From positions 1,714,501 to 1,778,500 of the forward strand of contig OY855913.1 in the NCBI GenBank assembly GCA_963693305.1: DNA of 64,000 nucleotides, read 5' to 3'. Each line of letters opens with the position of its first letter. Within the stretch, counting starts at the first letter, position 1. The stretch comes from Meandrina meandrites. Lineage: Eukaryota; Cnidaria; Anthozoa; Scleractinia; Meandrinidae. The position numbers were made by a program, and so were the translations under genes. The notes below the pieces were generated by a model, which worked only from the letters and a program-made list of their open reading frames with translations, was not told the DNA's origin and searched no databases. This document shows positions 10,764 through 21,472 of the stretch, in pieces.

Positions 10764-11256
10764 TTAAACAGCTAAGCTCGGCTGTCTAATTAAACTGTTA
10801 CAAATCTTGCAAGGTGTGTTGTATCTTAAATCACCGATGAAATATTTATCTTTCTCCGGCTTCACCAGCGACTGCTGTAACTTAACCACGTAATAGCTAT
10901 AGAGTTTGTGTTAAAGAGACGCGAAGCTAGTTGTGGCTCCAACATTTTCAACCTCGTTCCTTCACGATGTCAATAACCACCGTTTCTGAAGGTTGAATTA
11001 CAAAATCATTTTCACCATTATCCAGCTCCTCTAATGCTTTCTTGTTGTAAATCTTCCAGGTCTAAAATTTAAAGCGCTCCAAAACATGAAAGCATGCCTT
11101 AAGTACACTCTCGCAATCGTCATTTTGAAATCTGCTCCAGAAAAATAATTTATTCTGCCTGCACGATTTGAGCAGTCGACGTTTTGATTGGTGGAAATCA
11201 ACAATGGTCAATCTACGCGCCCAGCCGTCTTTTCGGGGTGGAGCGCGGGCTAGTTC

Positions 11257-11678
11257 CCCGAACAGCGGCTGGTAATCGAGCCTAAACTAGGTGTTACTTT
11301 TGCACTTTGTAAACATGTGGAATGGATTTTGACCAGACCTTAAAATAATTATGATTGGCTAGTTGCGTCATCAAGATAATAATGATAACCGATTTTGCAA
11401 AACAAATCTATATAGTTAGAAATGGGCGAAAGTTGAATCCTCTAATGGTTATATACCGGTGGAAAAAATGTCGAGTTTTAATTAGTTTAAATTATTGTGC
11501 AAATCATTTAAATTTCACGTGCGCAAGTATCAAGAGACTGCAGTTGAATGGCTTCACACCTTTTGCGATCGATGGACCTATTCAACATTTCTCTTTCAAA
11601 TAAACTTATTCATTTCTGCGAATAACAAGTCAGACTGCAACGCAATCGAAGCGATCTTCTCGATAATATTACTGTGAA
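11257..11678 (+). promoter_or_regulatory. Proximal upstream module of gene B
   Basis: This 420-bp stretch ending at the ATG is nearly identical to those before genes C (18313-18721) and D (24716-25138), so it probably holds the promoter and 5' leader. A TATATA lies at 11450-11455 in B and at 24911-24916 in D but is deleted in C. The CACGTG E-box of C and D (TATCACGTGACTGCAG) is CAAGAGACTG here. Confidence 0.55.
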
Positions 11679-14600
11679 ATGGCAGAGAGTTCAAAGTCTG
11701 GCGGATTAGGGAAGCAGCTCTTCGGCGCAAAAAACGAACCGGGACGCGAATCTAAACGAAAAAGAAAGCGAAGCAAACTGCCAGTTCGAACAGAGTCCAA
11801 AGAGACGTTGGAGAGCGAGTTGAAATATCAAGAATGTTCTACTTTGGCTTGCGACGAGCAAAATGTTGTTGATAATGATGAAGATTCTAAGATGAACCTG
11901 CAACAAGAGAGTCGAACAGTTGTATCGAACGACGAAAGAGAAACGGCGAATGTTTCAGAAGAGGTGAATTCGCAAGACAATGAAATGGCAACAGTGAAGG
12001 CTAAACAGGGGACCAAAATAAACGAGGAATGTATGAACAAAGATGGGCAACAAGATCCTGCGACGATTGAAGAAGAGACAAGCGAGGAACAAGGATCAAC
12101 ACCCGAGTCAGTTAAACAAGATCGAGTAATCAGAAAAGAGAAACGCAAGCTTTCTATACGCCGCAGTAAAAAAGTCAAACTTTCTAAGGGCAAGAGCCCT
12201 TTCAACGAAGATAAACGCGATGAAAGTCTAACAAGAGAAGCTGCCGCAGTGGATACGAAAACAGCCGAGGAAAACACGAGGGAAACTTGCGAGAAACAAG
12301 TAGATGACGCAGCAAAATTCGAAGCAAGCGCTGGTCGTGCGGACAACGAAAACAATGACGCGTCGAAATCCCCCGAGGGAACTCAAGAAAAGTCGCTAAG
12401 CAAGAGCAACAAAGGAAAGAAATTGAAGCAATTAGCAAGTTTTGGTCGAAATAAAAAGAAACCGGAGATTGCGGTGAAGTTGGAAGAAAGTTCTAACGAA
12501 AGGCATGAGTCACTTGGTGATAGTCCGGAAAGATCTGAAAGATCCGCGAGTACGACAAGTCAAGATTTTCTAAATGCGGAAATTGTCGACAGTGTGTTAA
12601 AAGAACCTGTTGCAACCGACAAGAGTGATTTCAGCGAGGAGCTCGAGCATTGTAACGATGGCAGAGATGAAGGAACGGAATTCGTGAAGAAAGAGGCTGC
12701 AAAGCAGAAGAAGAAGAAGAAAGGTTCGGTTCTTGGTTTTAAGCGCAGCAAGTCCAACCTTGGAAAGCGAAAATCTTCAAAGAATGAAGAACAGGACACT
12801 GAAAGCAATCCAAACGAGAAAACTTCAGCAAGAAAAGAAAGTGATGTCAGCACCGTGGAACGTGATCTAGTGGAAAAGAAGGAAGATGAATTTGAAGAAA
12901 TCAAATTAGATCCCAAAGCAAGTGAAATGAAAGCAGCTGATTTGAAAACGGAGGATATTTCAGGCGCGGCGCCGGAAATGACACAAGAAGTCTCTTACAA
13001 AGGAGTAACGAACAGCGCGGAGAGCAAAGAGACCGGTGCAACAGTGCATGAAGCCTCAAGCCAAGTTACACCGAAGAAAGAAAAGAAAGAAAATATTTTG
13101 CGCCGCTCCTTGAGAAAGTTCATGTCTCAGAGTAAAGCTCTGCAAGAGAGGAAAAAATCACACGATGATGAAAACTCCGCGGAAGTGGCCGAAGACGGTG
13201 CTAAGATGATGGACCTGACGGAGAAGAGAGAAAGTTGTGATTTGGAACAAACAACAGAAGAGCAAAAACCAGCAATCGAGGAAAATGATGAAGATGAAGA
13301 GCAGTGTCTTGATCACGAAGGAACTTCAAAGGCAGCGAAGAGAAAGAAAAGCGATATGAAGAATGCCACTCGAGCTATGAAGAGGAAGAAAGAGGGCGGC
13401 GAAAGTTTGAAAGATAGTCAAGAAAAAGATGAGCTCCCTGAAACAGCAGTTATCGAAGAAACGCAAGATCAAAAAACTTTCGAAGAATCAAGTGATATGG
13501 AAAATAAAAAAGAGCTTGAATACCTCACGGAAGTGGAAGAAAAGAGCGTTGATGAGTTTAATTTTCAAGTAAACAAAGAACTGTCACAACAAAAGAACGA
13601 TTTAGAAGAGCATGAGGAACGCAGACAAAGCGACGCGGAGGAGGAGATTTCACGCGAGTCAGTCACACGCGAAGACACGCAAACCGAAGAACAAATTACA
13701 AAGGAAGCTCACGAGATTTGGTATAAATTAATGAAAACAGTCATCCAAGAGTTGATCGAGCTTATTGAAAAGAAAGAAGCAAAGAAAGCTGAAGAAAATG
13801 CCACGCAAGTTGAAGAAAAAGAAGGAAGTGTCAACTTCAGCGACGAGGAAAATGTGGTTGCTGAAAGTCGACAGCTAACGAGTGCAATTGATGACGCTGA
13901 GCTAGAATGCGAAGCCGAAGATAAATCACACGATTCCGATGTAACTGTGGTGACGGTCGAAAGTTTAACGAGTCAGGAGTCGTTAATCGAACACAAAAGC
14001 GGGGCAAATACCGAAGACGAAGGAGAATCTTCGGAAATCGAATCACGGGAGGAACATCAAACCGAGACGAATCCCAAAGGAGAATCTTCGGGAACCGAAA
14101 CATCACAATTCACAGAGGCACGAGAAAAGCATGAAACCGAGCCTAATGCCGAAGACGAAGAAATAAGCGCTATCATTGAAGGAGAAACCGAGTCACCTGA
14201 AAAACACGAAACCGAGCCAAATATCGAAGACGAAGAAATACGAACATTCATCGAAGAAGTATCTTCGGAAACCGAGGTATCGCGAGACATCGACTCACCA
14301 CTCCAAAACGAAAGCAAAACATATGCTGAAGACGATGACATACGAGCGATCACCGAAGGAGTTTCTTCGCAAACCGAAGTACCACGATTTACAGAGTCCC
14401 AAGATGAACACGAAAACCAGCAAAAGAATGATGACGAAGAAATACGAGCCACCAACGGAGGAGTATCTTCGGAAATTGAGACACACGAAGTGCCAACAGT
14501 CATCCATGAGTTGATCGAGTTTATTGAAAAGAAAGAAGCAAAGAAAGCTGAAGAAAATGCCACGCAAGTTGAAGAAAAGGAAGGAAGTGTCAACTTCAGC

Positions 14601-16061
14601 GACGAGGAAAATGTGGTTGCTGAAAGTGAACAGCAGACGAGTGCAATTGATGACGCTGAGCTAGAATGCGACGCTGAAGATAAATCGCACGATTCCGATG
14701 TAACTGTAGTGACGGTCGAAAGTTTACCGAATCAGGAGTCCTTAATCGAACACAAAAGCGGGGCAAATACCGAAGACGAAGGAGAATCTTCGGAAATCGA
14801 ATCACGTGAGGTACATCAAACCGAGCCGAATCCAAAACGAGAATCTTCGGGAACCGAAACATCACAATTCACAAAGGCACGAGAAAAGCATGAAACCGAG
14901 CCTACTAACGAACACGAAGAAATAAGCGCTATCATTGAAGGAGAAACCGAGTCACCTGAAAAACACGAAACCGAGCCAAATATCGAAGACGAAGAAATAC
15001 GAGCATTCATCGAAGAAGTATCTTCGGAAACCGAGTCATCCGGAGAACATGAAACCGAGCCAAATATCGAAGACAAAGAAATACGAGCATTCATCGAAGA
15101 AGTATCTTCGGAAACCGAGGTATCGCGAGACATCGACTCACCACTCCAAAACGAAAGCAAAACATATCCTGAAGACGATGACATACGAGCCATCACCGAA
15201 GGAGTTTCTTTGCAAACCGAAGTATCACGACTTACAGAGTCCCAAGATGAACACGAAAACCAGCAAAAGAATGATGACGAAGAAATACGAGCCACCAACG
15301 GAGGAGTATCTTCGGAAATTGAGACACACGAAGCGCCAACAGTCATCCATGAGTTGATCGAGTTTATTGAAAAGAAAGAAGCAAAGAAAGCTGAAGAAAA
15401 TGCGACGCAAGTTGAAGAAAAAGAAGGAAGTGTCAACTTCAGCGACGAGGAAAATGTGGTTGCTGAAAGTCAACAGCAGACGAGTGCAATTGATGACGCT
15501 GAGCTAGAATGCGATGGTGGACCCGAAGACGAAGTTGTAGAATCTTGGGTCGTGCAAGAAACCGAAAGAACAAAAGAAACCGAAAGCTCGACTCCTGCAG
15601 AGACCTGCCCAACACAAGATGACAAGAAGACAGACCCTGGGAACGAGGTTCAAGATGACAGCTCTGTGAAAACAATCATCCCGAAACCCGAGGGTCCCAA
15701 AGATGAAGACGAAAAGATTGTTTCGTCAACTGCGATCCTTTGGGATGCGTTCACGCATTTGAAACAGCTTGTACTAAACAACGAAAAGCTAGTTCACGTC
15801 GACGCAGAATCGTCCAGTTCCCACTATGCGATCTGCCTGTATGCGTACGACTTCAGCCTCGCCAAGCTTAAGCTTATTGCCTTGTGGAGTTTTCTCCTGA
15901 CTCGGGTAAGCGAAGCCAGCAAGAAGATATTGGTGTATTGTATTTCCTCGTTAATCAAGAAGTATCCACACTGCTTCAAAATTCAGTTAAAGAAGAAGAA
16001 ACGTCGAAGAAATAAAGGGACACCAAAGGAGATAGCATCTCAAACAACTGAAGAGGAATAG
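11679..16061 (+). CDS. Giant charged repeat protein, array gene B (1460 aa)
   Basis: Unknown family. A single uninterrupted exon of 4383 bases from ATG to TAG. Residues 1-~600 alternate short basic motifs that each carry a hydrophobic or aromatic core (KQLFGAKNE, LASFGRNKKK, VLGFKRSKSN, LRRSLRKFMSQSK) with acidic Glu/Ser/Thr linkers. From about residue 687 a 253-residue acidic repeat occurs 2.3 times (13737, 14496 and 15339 onward); each starts TVI(Q/H)ELIE(L/F)IEKKEAKK, a likely coiled coil. The end switches to the gene A type tail: ESWVVQ, a hydrophobic helical region and polybasic KKKKRRRNKG. No signal peptide or known domain is seen. AATAAA is at 16330. Such polyampholyte composition suggests an intrinsically disordered protein. 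Function unknown. Confidence 0.8.
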   Translation: MAESSKSGGLGKQLFGAKNEPGRESKRKRKRSKLPVRTESKETLESELKYQECSTLACDEQNVVDNDEDSKMNLQQESRTVVSNDERETANVSEEVNSQDNEMATVKAKQGTKINEECMNKDGQQDPATIEEETSEEQGSTPESVKQDRVIRKEKRKLSIRRSKKVKLSKGKSPFNEDKRDESLTREAAAVDTKTAEENTRETCEKQVDDAAKFEASAGRADNENNDASKSPEGTQEKSLSKSNKGKKLKQLASFGRNKKKPEIAVKLEESSNERHESLGDSPERSERSASTTSQDFLNAEIVDSVLKEPVATDKSDFSEELEHCNDGRDEGTEFVKKEAAKQKKKKKGSVLGFKRSKSNLGKRKSSKNEEQDTESNPNEKTSARKESDVSTVERDLVEKKEDEFEEIKLDPKASEMKAADLKTEDISGAAPEMTQEVSYKGVTNSAESKETGATVHEASSQVTPKKEKKENILRRSLRKFMSQSKALQERKKSHDDENSAEVAEDGAKMMDLTEKRESCDLEQTTEEQKPAIEENDEDEEQCLDHEGTSKAAKRKKSDMKNATRAMKRKKEGGESLKDSQEKDELPETAVIEETQDQKTFEESSDMENKKELEYLTEVEEKSVDEFNFQVNKELSQQKNDLEEHEERRQSDAEEEISRESVTREDTQTEEQITKEAHEIWYKLMKTVIQELIELIEKKEAKKAEENATQVEEKEGSVNFSDEENVVAESRQLTSAIDDAELECEAEDKSHDSDVTVVTVESLTSQESLIEHKSGANTEDEGESSEIESREEHQTETNPKGESSGTETSQFTEAREKHETEPNAEDEEISAIIEGETESPEKHETEPNIEDEEIRTFIEEVSSETEVSRDIDSPLQNESKTYAEDDDIRAITEGVSSQTEVPRFTESQDEHENQQKNDDEEIRATNGGVSSEIETHEVPTVIHELIEFIEKKEAKKAEENATQVEEKEGSVNFSDEENVVAESEQQTSAIDDAELECDAEDKSHDSDVTVVTVESLPNQESLIEHKSGANTEDEGESSEIESREVHQTEPNPKRESSGTETSQFTKAREKHETEPTNEHEEISAIIEGETESPEKHETEPNIEDEEIRAFIEEVSSETESSGEHETEPNIEDKEIRAFIEEVSSETEVSRDIDSPLQNESKTYPEDDDIRAITEGVSLQTEVSRLTESQDEHENQQKNDDEEIRATNGGVSSEIETHEAPTVIHELIEFIEKKEAKKAEENATQVEEKEGSVNFSDEENVVAESQQQTSAIDDAELECDGGPEDEVVESWVVQETERTKETESSTPAETCPTQDDKKTDPGNEVQDDSSVKTIIPKPEGPKDEDEKIVSSTAILWDAFTHLKQLVLNNEKLVHVDAESSSSHYAICLYAYDFSLAKLKLIALWSFLLTRVSEASKKILVYCISSLIKKYPHCFKIQLKKKKRRRNKGTPKEIASQTTEEE
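13737..15515 (+). repeat. Internal coding tandem repeat of gene B
   Basis: Copies start at 13737, 14496 and 15339. The first period is 759 bp (253 codons). The second is 843 bp because of an extra in-frame 84-bp (28-codon) duplication of the NIEDEEIRAFIEEVSSETE block. The third copy is cut short where the gene A type tail begins. Gene C has only the first part of the unit, and gene D has one full unit that carries the same 84-bp duplication. Confidence 0.9.
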
Positions 16062-17060
16062 TTGAAGGCAACTTGCCAAGAGTATCAAATACCTTGCTTG
16101 GATTAAAAAAAGAACATGTCTTCATTGCTATTAGCGAGTGCTATAATAATCCAGTATGATTTACGTACAGCAAGGCGGCGTTCTGTTATTACAAAGCACA
16201 GGAGCCAATGAGACCAATGTTCATCTGAAGGACGATTATTTGAGAATGTATACTTCAGTTTCGTTTCCATCAGTCATAAAGGTCAACTTTCGCATGTAAC
16301 GCAACCAAATATGACACTTGCTCTGTTAGAATAAAAACACCAATTTAGAGACTCGCAACTGGTCCAGGCTTATGGAAAACAATATTGCTTAAAAGCGCCC
16401 AAAAGTCCGCCATATTGGTGCAATGGTAAGCATCTTCTTCCAGTCGCTGTTTCCGGGATATGATTGAATTTGCTTTTACGTTTAACGCGATCACGAAGGC
16501 AGGCTAGCTGGCTTGTGTAAAAACATCAGAAAGTAAAGTAACGCTCGAGCTTGTATTTTTGTAATAAACATGTGAAAAATAAACTACGCAAAACAATATT
16601 TTTGAGTGTGCGTTTGTATTTTGAGTCAATCGCGCAAATTTTATCTGATACTCACTCCCAGGCCCAGTTGTTCAAAGGGTAGATAATCGCTATCCAGTGG
16701 ATAAGTGTTGGCAAAACAAACTAGAATATCCACTGGATAGTGATTTATCCAGTGGATAGCGTTATCCACCCTTTAACAACTGGGGGCCTGCAGGTCCTTT
16801 GCTCCTGCAACCGATGGATGAGAGAAGCGAACTGCTTGCGCGGCGCTAAAATCGAACGGCTGTGTTATCCGTGTTTTAAAATCGACGACAAATTCAGTGG
16901 AACACCAATTCTGCGATATTCACCACACTGCACGAGCAAAGATTTCGACCATTTGAGTGCAAGTTCTGATTTGTAAATCACAGGATATCTTAATGATTTT
17001 CTTAATTCCCATCACCTTTCCGCTTGGCAACGTTTTACAGACCATTACAATTATATTTTG
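16062..17060 (+). repeat. Duplicated 3' flank, copy after gene B
   Basis: Nearly identical to 6510-7640, with the polyadenylation signal at 16330-16335 and the same small MITE at 16661-16788. Relative to the gene A copy it has a deletion of about 150 bp after GATTTCG near 16947. Confidence 0.85.
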
Positions 17061-17119
17061 ATCAATCTTGGAAATAAAATGTTATTATACCAGAAGGCAG
17101 TACGGTATTTTTTCGCGAA

Positions 17120-18107
17120 TCTTGGAAATAAAATGTTATTGCCCCCGCAGGGTTTTGGCCTAGAGGCCAAAACCCGAGGAGGCACCCTAGGACTCCCCGG
17201 GTGTATACATACAAGGACAAAGAATATTTGTTGAAAAAAGTAAGAAATGTGTTTGTAGTGGGCGAAGCGATCTCGATTTGACGAAACTAGGCGCGCGCGG
17301 TCGTCTCGGGTAATATTTTTGCAAGCGCGCACGGTGGTATCGGGTAAGAAAAATGGCCGTCGCATATTGTCGTGATCACAGGAAACATTTAGTGCTAGAA
17401 GTCAAGAAATGGCTGAAGTGTGCCCGAAATTGAAATGATACCAAAAATGGCATGGGGAGTATTACAGGCATATCATCCAGGGAAGCAGAGTTTTAACCAG
17501 CGCTTGAATGTCGTGAAAACAGTGGAAGTTGCTTGAATTGTACGATGAAGATAAACATGCAATTCAAGGTAATTCATTTCACACAGTGGCAATATTGCTT
17601 CCAAATTGTCAGCATTTGGTCCAAAGAGTGGGTTGAATAAGGATCAAAATTGGTTTATTGATTCTTTGAATGTGCCAATTTTGTTATTCGTAGACATTAT
17701 ATATAGGCTTTTGGCGAGGAAATCATTGTATTAAGCTCATTTTGATTGTAATAATGTTGCGTGTAGTCACCATGAATTAAAAGTTCACGCGTTCTGCCTG
17801 TATTTTTGAGGAAATTTCTGTTAACTTATCAATCCTAACAACTCGAACGTACCCATAAATCAACTGATGATTACCGCTAGTTCACGTGTGAATGCGACAG
17901 ATAGAGCGGTGTGACGCAACATGGAAATTCCGGCCCAGTAGAAAATGTCGCGACGTACTTGGCACAGTATAAAAATCGCCTAATTGTGTTTTCCATGGAC
18001 TTGCAATAGTTATAAAGGCGTCAAATTTACTCCACTTATCTTAGATTATTGCTGTAAATAAAATTTATATAAAGACGTGGGCAGCTGTAGTGAGAACCAT
18101 TACTAGT
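17120..18107 (+). repeat. ~1-kb intergenic repeat between B and C
   Basis: Matches 23362-24350 between C and D. It starts with a palindrome (GGGTTTTGGCCTAGAGGCCAAAACCC-like) followed by GGAGGCACCCTAGGACTCCC. A direct repeat, TTATACCAGAAGGCAGTACGG, lies on both sides here (about 17089 and 18108). The A-B interval has a single copy of that sequence and no 1-kb segment. No coding exon was seen. Confidence 0.75.
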
Positions 18108-18721
18108 TATACCAGAAGGCAGTACGGTATTTTTTCACGAATGAAGCTGGTAAAATTAGATTCGACGCGATCAAATGCATGCGCGCAATTTATTCAGGGA
18201 AACAGACCTTGTTTTGATCTGCAGTTCACGCTCTTTTCACATGCAAATCACATGAGCTCGTGCCTCATCTTTCACGTTCAAAACTAGGTGTAGGCTCGAT
18301 TTCCGCCGTCCCACAACAGCGGCTGGTAATCGAGCCTAAGCTAGGTGTTACTTTTGCACTTTATAAACATGTGGAATGGACTTTGACCGGACCTTAAAAT
18401 AATTATGATTGGCTAGTTGTGTTATCAAGATAATTTAATGATAACCGATTTAGCAAAACAAATCTATATAGTTAGAAATGGGCGAAAGTGGAATCCTCTA
18501 ATGGTTACCGGTGGAAAAAATGTCGAGTTTAGTTTAAATTATTGTGCAAATCATTTAAATTTCACGTGCGCAAGTATCACGTGACTGCAGTTGAATGGCT
18601 TCACACCTTTTGCGATCGATGGACCTATTTAACATTTCTCTTTCAAATAAACTTATTCATTTCTGCGAATAACAAGACTGCAACGCAATCGAAGCGATCT
18701 TCTCGATAATATTACTGTGAA
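18108..18721 (+). promoter_or_regulatory. Upstream modules of gene C, uninterrupted
   Basis: The octamer module and the proximal module are directly joined here, which shows the ancestral arrangement. The TATATA present upstream of B and D is absent. A CACGTG E-box lies near 18578. Confidence 0.5.
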
Positions 18722-21472
18722 ATGGCAGAGAGTTCAAAGTCTGGCGGATTAGGGAAGCAGCTCTTCGGCGCAAAAAACGAACTGGGACGCGAATCTAAAC
18801 GAAAAAGAAAGCGAGGCAAAAAGCCGGTTCGAACACAGTCCAAAGAGACGTTGGAGAGTGAGTTGAAATATCAAGGATGTTCCACTTTGGTTTGCGACGA
18901 GCAAAATGTTGTTGATAATGATGAAGATTCTAAGATGAACCTGGAACAAGAGAGTCAAACAGTTGTATCGAACGACGAAAGAGAAACGGCGAATGTTTCA
19001 GAAGAGGTGAATTCGCAAGACAATGAAATGGCAACAGTGAAGGCTAAACAGGGGACCAAAATAAACGAGGAATGTATGAACAAAGATGGGCAACAAGATC
19101 CTGCGACGATTGAAGAACAGAGAAGCGAGGAACAAGGATCAAAACCCGAGTCAGTTAAACAAGATCAAGTAAGCAGCAACGAGAAACGCAAGCTTTCTAT
19201 ACGTCGCAATAAAAAAGTCAAACTTTCTAAGGGCAAGAGCCCTTTCAACGAAGGTAAACGCGATGAAAGTCTAACAAGAGAAGCTGCCGCAGTGGATTCG
19301 AAAAAAGCCGAGGAAAACGCGAGGGAAACTTGCGAGAAACAAGTAGATGACGCAGCAAAATTCGAAGCAAGCGCTGGTCGTCCGGACAACGAAAACAATG
19401 ACGCGTCGAAATCTCCCGAGGGAACTCAAGAAAAGTCGCTAAGCAAGAGCAACAAAGGAAAGAAATTGAAGCAATTAGCAAGTTTTGGTCGAAATAAAAA
19501 GAAACCGGAGATTGCGGTGAAGTTGGAAGAAAGTTCTAACGAAAGGCATGAGTCACTTGGTGATAGTCCGGAAAGATCTGAAAGATCCGCGAGTACGACA
19601 AGTCAAGATTTTCTAAATGCGGAAATTGTCGACAGTGTGTTAAAAGAACCTGTTGCAACCGACAAGAGTGATTTCAGCGAGGAGCTCGAGCATTGTAACG
19701 ATGGCAGAGATGAAGGAACGGAATTCGTTGAGAAAGAGGCTGCAAAGCAGAAGAAGAAGAAGAAAGGTTCGGTTCTTGGTTTTAAGCGCAGCAAGTCCAA
19801 CCTTGGAAAGCGAAAATCTTCAAAGAATGAAGAACAGGACACTGAAAGCAGTCCAAACGAGAAAACTTCAGCAAGAAAAGAAAGTGATGTCAGCACCGTG
19901 GAACGTGATCTAGTGGAAAAGAAGGAAGATGAATTTGAAGAAATCAAATTAGATCCCAAAGCAAGTAAAATGAAAGCAGCTGATTTGAAAACGGAGGATA
20001 TTTCAGGCGCGGCGCCGGAAATGACACAAGAAGTCTCTTACAAAGAAGAAACGAACAGCGCGGAGAGCAAAGAGACCGGCGCAACAGTGCATGAAGCCTC
20101 AAGCCAAGTTACACCGAAGAAAGAAAAGAAAGAAAATATTTTGCGCCGCTCCTTGAGAAAGTTCAAGTCCCAGAGTAAAGCTCTGCAAGAGAGGAAAAAA
20201 TCACAAAATGATGAAAACTCCGCGGAAGTGGCCGAAGACGGTGCTAAGATGATGGACCTGACGGAGAAAAGAGGAAGTTGTGATTTGGAACAAACAACAG
20301 AAGAGCAAAAACCAGCAATTGAGGAAAAAGATGAAGATGAAGAGCAGTGTCTTGATCACGAAGGATCTTCAAAGGCAGCGAAGAGAAAGAAAAGCGATAT
20401 GAAGAATGCCACTCGAGCTATGAAGAGGAAGAAAGAGGGCGGCGAAAGTTTGAAAGATATTCAAGAAAAAGATGAGCTTTCTGAAACAGCAGTTATCGAA
20501 GAAACGCAAGATCAAAAAACTTTCGAAGAATCAAGTGCGTTAAAGGATATGGAAAATAAAAAAGAGCTCGAATACCTCACGGAAGTGGAAGAAAAGAGCG
20601 TTGATGAGTTTAATTTTCAAGTAAACAAAGAACTGTCACAACAAAAGAACGATTTAGAAGAGCATGAGGAACGCAGACAAAGCGACGCGGAGGAGGAGAT
20701 TTCACGCGAGTCAGTCACACGTGAAGACACGCAAACCGAAGAACAAATTACAAAGGAAGCTCACGAGATTTGGCATACAGTTATCCATGAGTTGATCGAG
20801 CTTATTGAAAAGAAAGAAGCAAAGAAAGCTGAAGAAAATGCCACGCAAGTTGAAGAAAAAGAAGGAAGTGTCAACTTCAGCGACGAGGAAAATGTGGTTG
20901 CTGAAAGTCAACAGCAGACGAGTGCAATTGATGACGCTGAGCTAGAATGCGATGGTGGACCCGAAGACGAAGTTGTAGAATCTTGGGTCGTGCAAGAAAC
21001 CGAAAGCTCGACTCCTGCAGAGACCTGCCCAACACAAGATGACAAGAAGACAGACCCTGGGAACGAGGTTCAAGATGACAGCTCTGTGAAAACAATCATC
21101 CCGAAACCCGAGGGTCCCAAAGATGAAGACGAAAAGATTGTTTCGTCAACTGCGATCCTTTGGGATGCGTTCACGCATTTGAAACAGCTTGTACTAAACA
21201 ACGAAAAGCTAGTTCACGTCGACGCAGAATCGTCCAGTTCCCACTATGAGATCTGCCTGTATGCGTACGACTTCAGCCTCGCCAAGCTTAAGCTTATTGC
21301 CTTGTGGAGTTTTCTCCTGACTCGGGTAAGCGAAGCTAGCAAGAAGATATTGGTGTATTGTATTTCCTCGTTAATCAAGAAGTATCCACACTGCTTCAAA
21401 ATTCAGTTAAAGAAGAAGATACAGCGAAGAAATAAAGGGACACCAAAGACTGATAGCATCTCAAACAACTGA
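18722..21472 (+). CDS. Charged repeat-family protein, array gene C (916 aa)
   Basis: Unknown family, single exon. Residues 1-~690 are almost identical to gene B. It holds only the first ~60 residues of the acidic repeat (TVIHELIELIEKKEAKK to ELECD), then the same gene A type tail (ESWVVQ, hydrophobic helical segment, polybasic end). Near the 3' end, AAAGACTGATAGC replaces the AAAGGAGATAGC of A and B. This shifts the frame, so the last residues become TPKTDSISNN in place of TPKEIASQTTEEE. The polybasic segment is also slightly changed (KKKIQRRNKG). AATAAA is at 21709. Either an expressed length variant or a copy starting to decay; the frame is otherwise fully open. Confidence 0.75.
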   Translation: MAESSKSGGLGKQLFGAKNELGRESKRKRKRGKKPVRTQSKETLESELKYQGCSTLVCDEQNVVDNDEDSKMNLEQESQTVVSNDERETANVSEEVNSQDNEMATVKAKQGTKINEECMNKDGQQDPATIEEQRSEEQGSKPESVKQDQVSSNEKRKLSIRRNKKVKLSKGKSPFNEGKRDESLTREAAAVDSKKAEENARETCEKQVDDAAKFEASAGRPDNENNDASKSPEGTQEKSLSKSNKGKKLKQLASFGRNKKKPEIAVKLEESSNERHESLGDSPERSERSASTTSQDFLNAEIVDSVLKEPVATDKSDFSEELEHCNDGRDEGTEFVEKEAAKQKKKKKGSVLGFKRSKSNLGKRKSSKNEEQDTESSPNEKTSARKESDVSTVERDLVEKKEDEFEEIKLDPKASKMKAADLKTEDISGAAPEMTQEVSYKEETNSAESKETGATVHEASSQVTPKKEKKENILRRSLRKFKSQSKALQERKKSQNDENSAEVAEDGAKMMDLTEKRGSCDLEQTTEEQKPAIEEKDEDEEQCLDHEGSSKAAKRKKSDMKNATRAMKRKKEGGESLKDIQEKDELSETAVIEETQDQKTFEESSALKDMENKKELEYLTEVEEKSVDEFNFQVNKELSQQKNDLEEHEERRQSDAEEEISRESVTREDTQTEEQITKEAHEIWHTVIHELIELIEKKEAKKAEENATQVEEKEGSVNFSDEENVVAESQQQTSAIDDAELECDGGPEDEVVESWVVQETESSTPAETCPTQDDKKTDPGNEVQDDSSVKTIIPKPEGPKDEDEKIVSSTAILWDAFTHLKQLVLNNEKLVHVDAESSSSHYEICLYAYDFSLAKLKLIALWSFLLTRVSEASKKILVYCISSLIKKYPHCFKIQLKKKIQRRNKGTPKTDSISNN

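Noticed and set aside
14176..15357. Second-frame plus ORFs (112, 140 and, in gene D, 155 codons) overlapping the acidic repeat
   Set aside because: They are Lys/Ser/Thr-rich readings of the same repeat in another frame, with no independent start context or unique sequence.
11706..15675. Many reverse-strand ORFs of 60-206 codons inside genes B, C and D
   Set aside because: They are antisense shadows of strongly biased GAA/AAA-rich coding sequence, with Ser/Phe/Leu-rich low-complexity products, and they recur wherever the sense repeat recurs.
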